A stretch of 16,366 nt of DNA, from positions 1 through 16,366 of the forward strand of contig JAWODZ010000051.1 in the NCBI GenBank assembly GCA_046483025.1, read 5' to 3'. The number at the start of each line of letters is the position of its first letter. Within the stretch, counting starts at the first letter, position 1. Shown piece after piece: positions 15,714 to 16,366 of the stretch. A model generated the notes under the pieces. It was not told the DNA's origin. It was given only the letters and a program-made list of their open reading frames with translations, and made no database searches. Both the position numbers and the translations under genes were made by a program. The stretch comes from CAYUAG01 sp046483025. GTDB lineage: Bacteria; Zhuqueibacterota; QNDG01; CAYUAG01.

Positions 15714-16024
15714 CCACGGACTTCAAGACGATCAAGGAGCTCAATCCTCACATCCTCGGCCACCACATGCCTTCAGGCCGATACTTCGTCAACGTCCCTC
15801 CCGATCGGAGCGACGAGCTGACCAAGGCGCTCGAGAAAACAAGAAAGACCTATGCCGTGGGCAAGGACGGCTTCATCACCGGGGACCGCTACGTGGTGCA
15901 AAGGGGCGACACGTTGATCGGCATCTCCCGGCGCTCGGGCGTCCCCGTAGTGACCATTCGAGAGCTCAACGGCATTCAGGGATCCTTGATCCGGGTGGGC
16001 CAGCAGCTCACTTTGCGCCGTTGA
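15710..16024 (+). CDS. mltD: C-terminal fragment of MltD-like lytic transglycosylase with LysM domain
   Basis: The frame open across the left junction reads DATDFKTIKELNPHILGHHM and PSGRYFVNVP, the linker that follows the catalytic domain in MltD proteins. About 20 residues of charged linker follow, then a LysM domain (RYVVQRGDTLIGISRRSGVP to IRVGQQLTLRR) and TGA. LysM binds peptidoglycan; the lytic transglycosylase domain that should precede it is absent because the 5' part is cut at the junction. GC content and codon use (GGC, CTC, GCG) differ strongly from the neighbours and suggest a high-GC proteobacterial source, perhaps a Desulfobacterota-type organism. The fragment has no start of its own; M at 15767 is internal. 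Confidence 0.75.
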   Translation, partial: DATDFKTIKELNPHILGHHMPSGRYFVNVPPDRSDELTKALEKTRKTYAVGKDGFITGDRYVVQRGDTLIGISRRSGVPVVTIRELNGIQGSLIRVGQQLTLRR

Positions 16025-16060
16025 CCCGCATACAGGGGTTTGCGCCTGTTCCTTTTGTGC

Positions 16061-16267
16061 TCACTCCCCGATGATCTTCACCAGGACCCGCTTCTTTCTC
16101 CTCCCGTCGAACTCACCATAGAAAATACGCTCCCAGGTGCCGAAATCCAGGCGCCCGTCCGTGACCGCCACCACCACCTCCCTTCCCATGATCTGCCGTT
16201 TCATGTGGGCGTCGGCGTTGTCTTCCCCCACGTTGTGGCGGTATGACGACACCGGTTCGTGAGGCAA
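16061..16267 (-). CDS. yjbQ: C-terminal fragment of YjbQ (UPF0047) family protein
   Basis: The minus strand reads VSSYRHNVGEDNADAHMKRQ, IMGREVVVAVTDGRLDFGTW and ERIFYGEFDGRRKKRVLVKI, ending IGE. This is the C-terminal half of the YjbQ/UPF0047 family (about 135-140 residues when complete), reported to have thiamine-phosphate synthase activity. The N-terminal half, with the usual HTTAAVTINE-type segment, is missing because the gene meets the right junction near 16265 and a stop codon lies just beyond. It converges on the MltD fragment with 36 bases between stops. High GC marks it as belonging with that fragment. Confidence 0.78.
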   Translation of the reverse strand: MPHEPVSSYRHNVGEDNADAHMKRQIMGREVVVAVTDGRLDFGTWERIFYGEFDGRRKKRVLVKIIGE

Positions 16268-16366
16268 ACCCTATTGTCTACGGTAGAGCTGATCTTACAG
16301 TTCCTTATTATATTAGAGATAAAAACGATGGAGTGATAACAAATAACCTAGTATATCCTTTTACTA
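16243..16366 (+). CDS. open frame running off the window end, not recognised
   Basis: After the right junction the sequence is AT-rich again and one plus-strand frame is open to the end, reading ANPIVYGRADLTVPYYIRD and KNDGVITNNLVYPFT. The other frames of this stretch contain stops. The frame also runs back to an ATG at 16243, but that codon lies in the GC-rich block, so the real start was probably lost or lies in the donor gene's missing 5' part. It does not resemble the missing end of the GH92 protein. No family is recognised from 33 residues. Confidence 0.35.
   Translation, partial: MTTPVREANPIVYGRADLTVPYYIRDKNDGVITNNLVYPFT

Larger units (their letters stand above)
15708..16267. other. 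GC-rich foreign segment between two compositional junctions
   Basis: Two counted 60-base lines inside (15841-15900 and 15901-15960) are 60% and 67% GC, against 33% for 15061-15120 in the mannosidase. The segment carries only parts of genes: the 3' end of an MltD-like gene and the 3' part of a convergent yjbQ, each cut exactly at a junction. The left junction lies within about 15706-15714 and the right within about 16262-16270. There are no terminal repeats, no flanking duplication and no transposase. Confidence 0.8.

Noticed and set aside
15714..15821. Native C-terminus of the GH92 protein (RSRSS-rich tail)
   Set aside because: The tail is the wrong reading frame of the MltD-like fragment; the adjacent frame gives the real LysM protein.
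15708..16267. Integrated gene cassette or insertion sequence
   Set aside because: No terminal inverted repeats, no target-site duplication and no recombinase; both enclosed genes are incomplete at the borders.

Overview
The window is low-GC bacterial DNA (one counted 60-base line inside the mannosidase gene is 33% GC) with a GC-rich block of about 0.55 kb near the right end. Signal peptides, a lipoprotein, a BNR/VPS10-type repeat protein and a GH92 mannosidase point to a Gram-negative heterotroph. Gene content, loose gene spacing and degenerate interspersed repeats would fit the FCB group or a neighbouring candidate phylum (Cloacimonadota/Marinimicrobia-like). That placement is inference; no rRNA or tRNA is present to test it.

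Left part (1-8000): a 15-codon gene end; a repeat-rich spacer; a large secreted BNR-repeat protein (minus); a His-rich NicO/UreH-like membrane protein, probably a metal transporter (minus); then three plus-strand genes for a hotdog thioesterase, an M24 (Xaa-Pro type) peptidase with all five metal ligands, and a lipoprotein with an M23-like but ligand-deficient fold.

Middle (8000-10140): a decaying accessory zone. It starts with an inverted-repeat element carrying the widespread TCATTGCGAGCGAACGAA motif. Next is a GNAT acetyltransferase that appears fused to a QueG-like iron-sulfur reductase. The fusion is best read as a frameshift artefact: the reductase carries three lesions, and the acetyltransferase keeps its own Shine-Dalgarno and a TTG start overlapping the old reductase stop. 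A broken small exported protein and an N-terminal remnant of a RhuM-family protein follow.

Right part (10148-16366): a methylcrotonyl-CoA carboxylase-type carboxyltransferase subunit and a Kbl/BioF-type PLP acyltransferase (minus, probably one transcript), a frameshifted orphan gene, then a GH92 alpha-mannosidase. The mannosidase runs normally to its GNDDCGQM motif and then joins a GC-rich fragment carrying the 3' end of an MltD-like lytic transglycosylase gene and, convergently, the 3' two-thirds or less of a YjbQ gene. That fragment in turn joins unrelated AT-rich coding sequence. Assembly chimerism is the simplest explanation; a small insertion is the alternative.

I see no CRISPR array, tRNA, rRNA, intact transposase or recognisable defence or biosynthetic system. 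The informative signals are gene decay, the variety of short interspersed inverted repeats, and the double compositional junction. I do not think the window holds a clearly new system.
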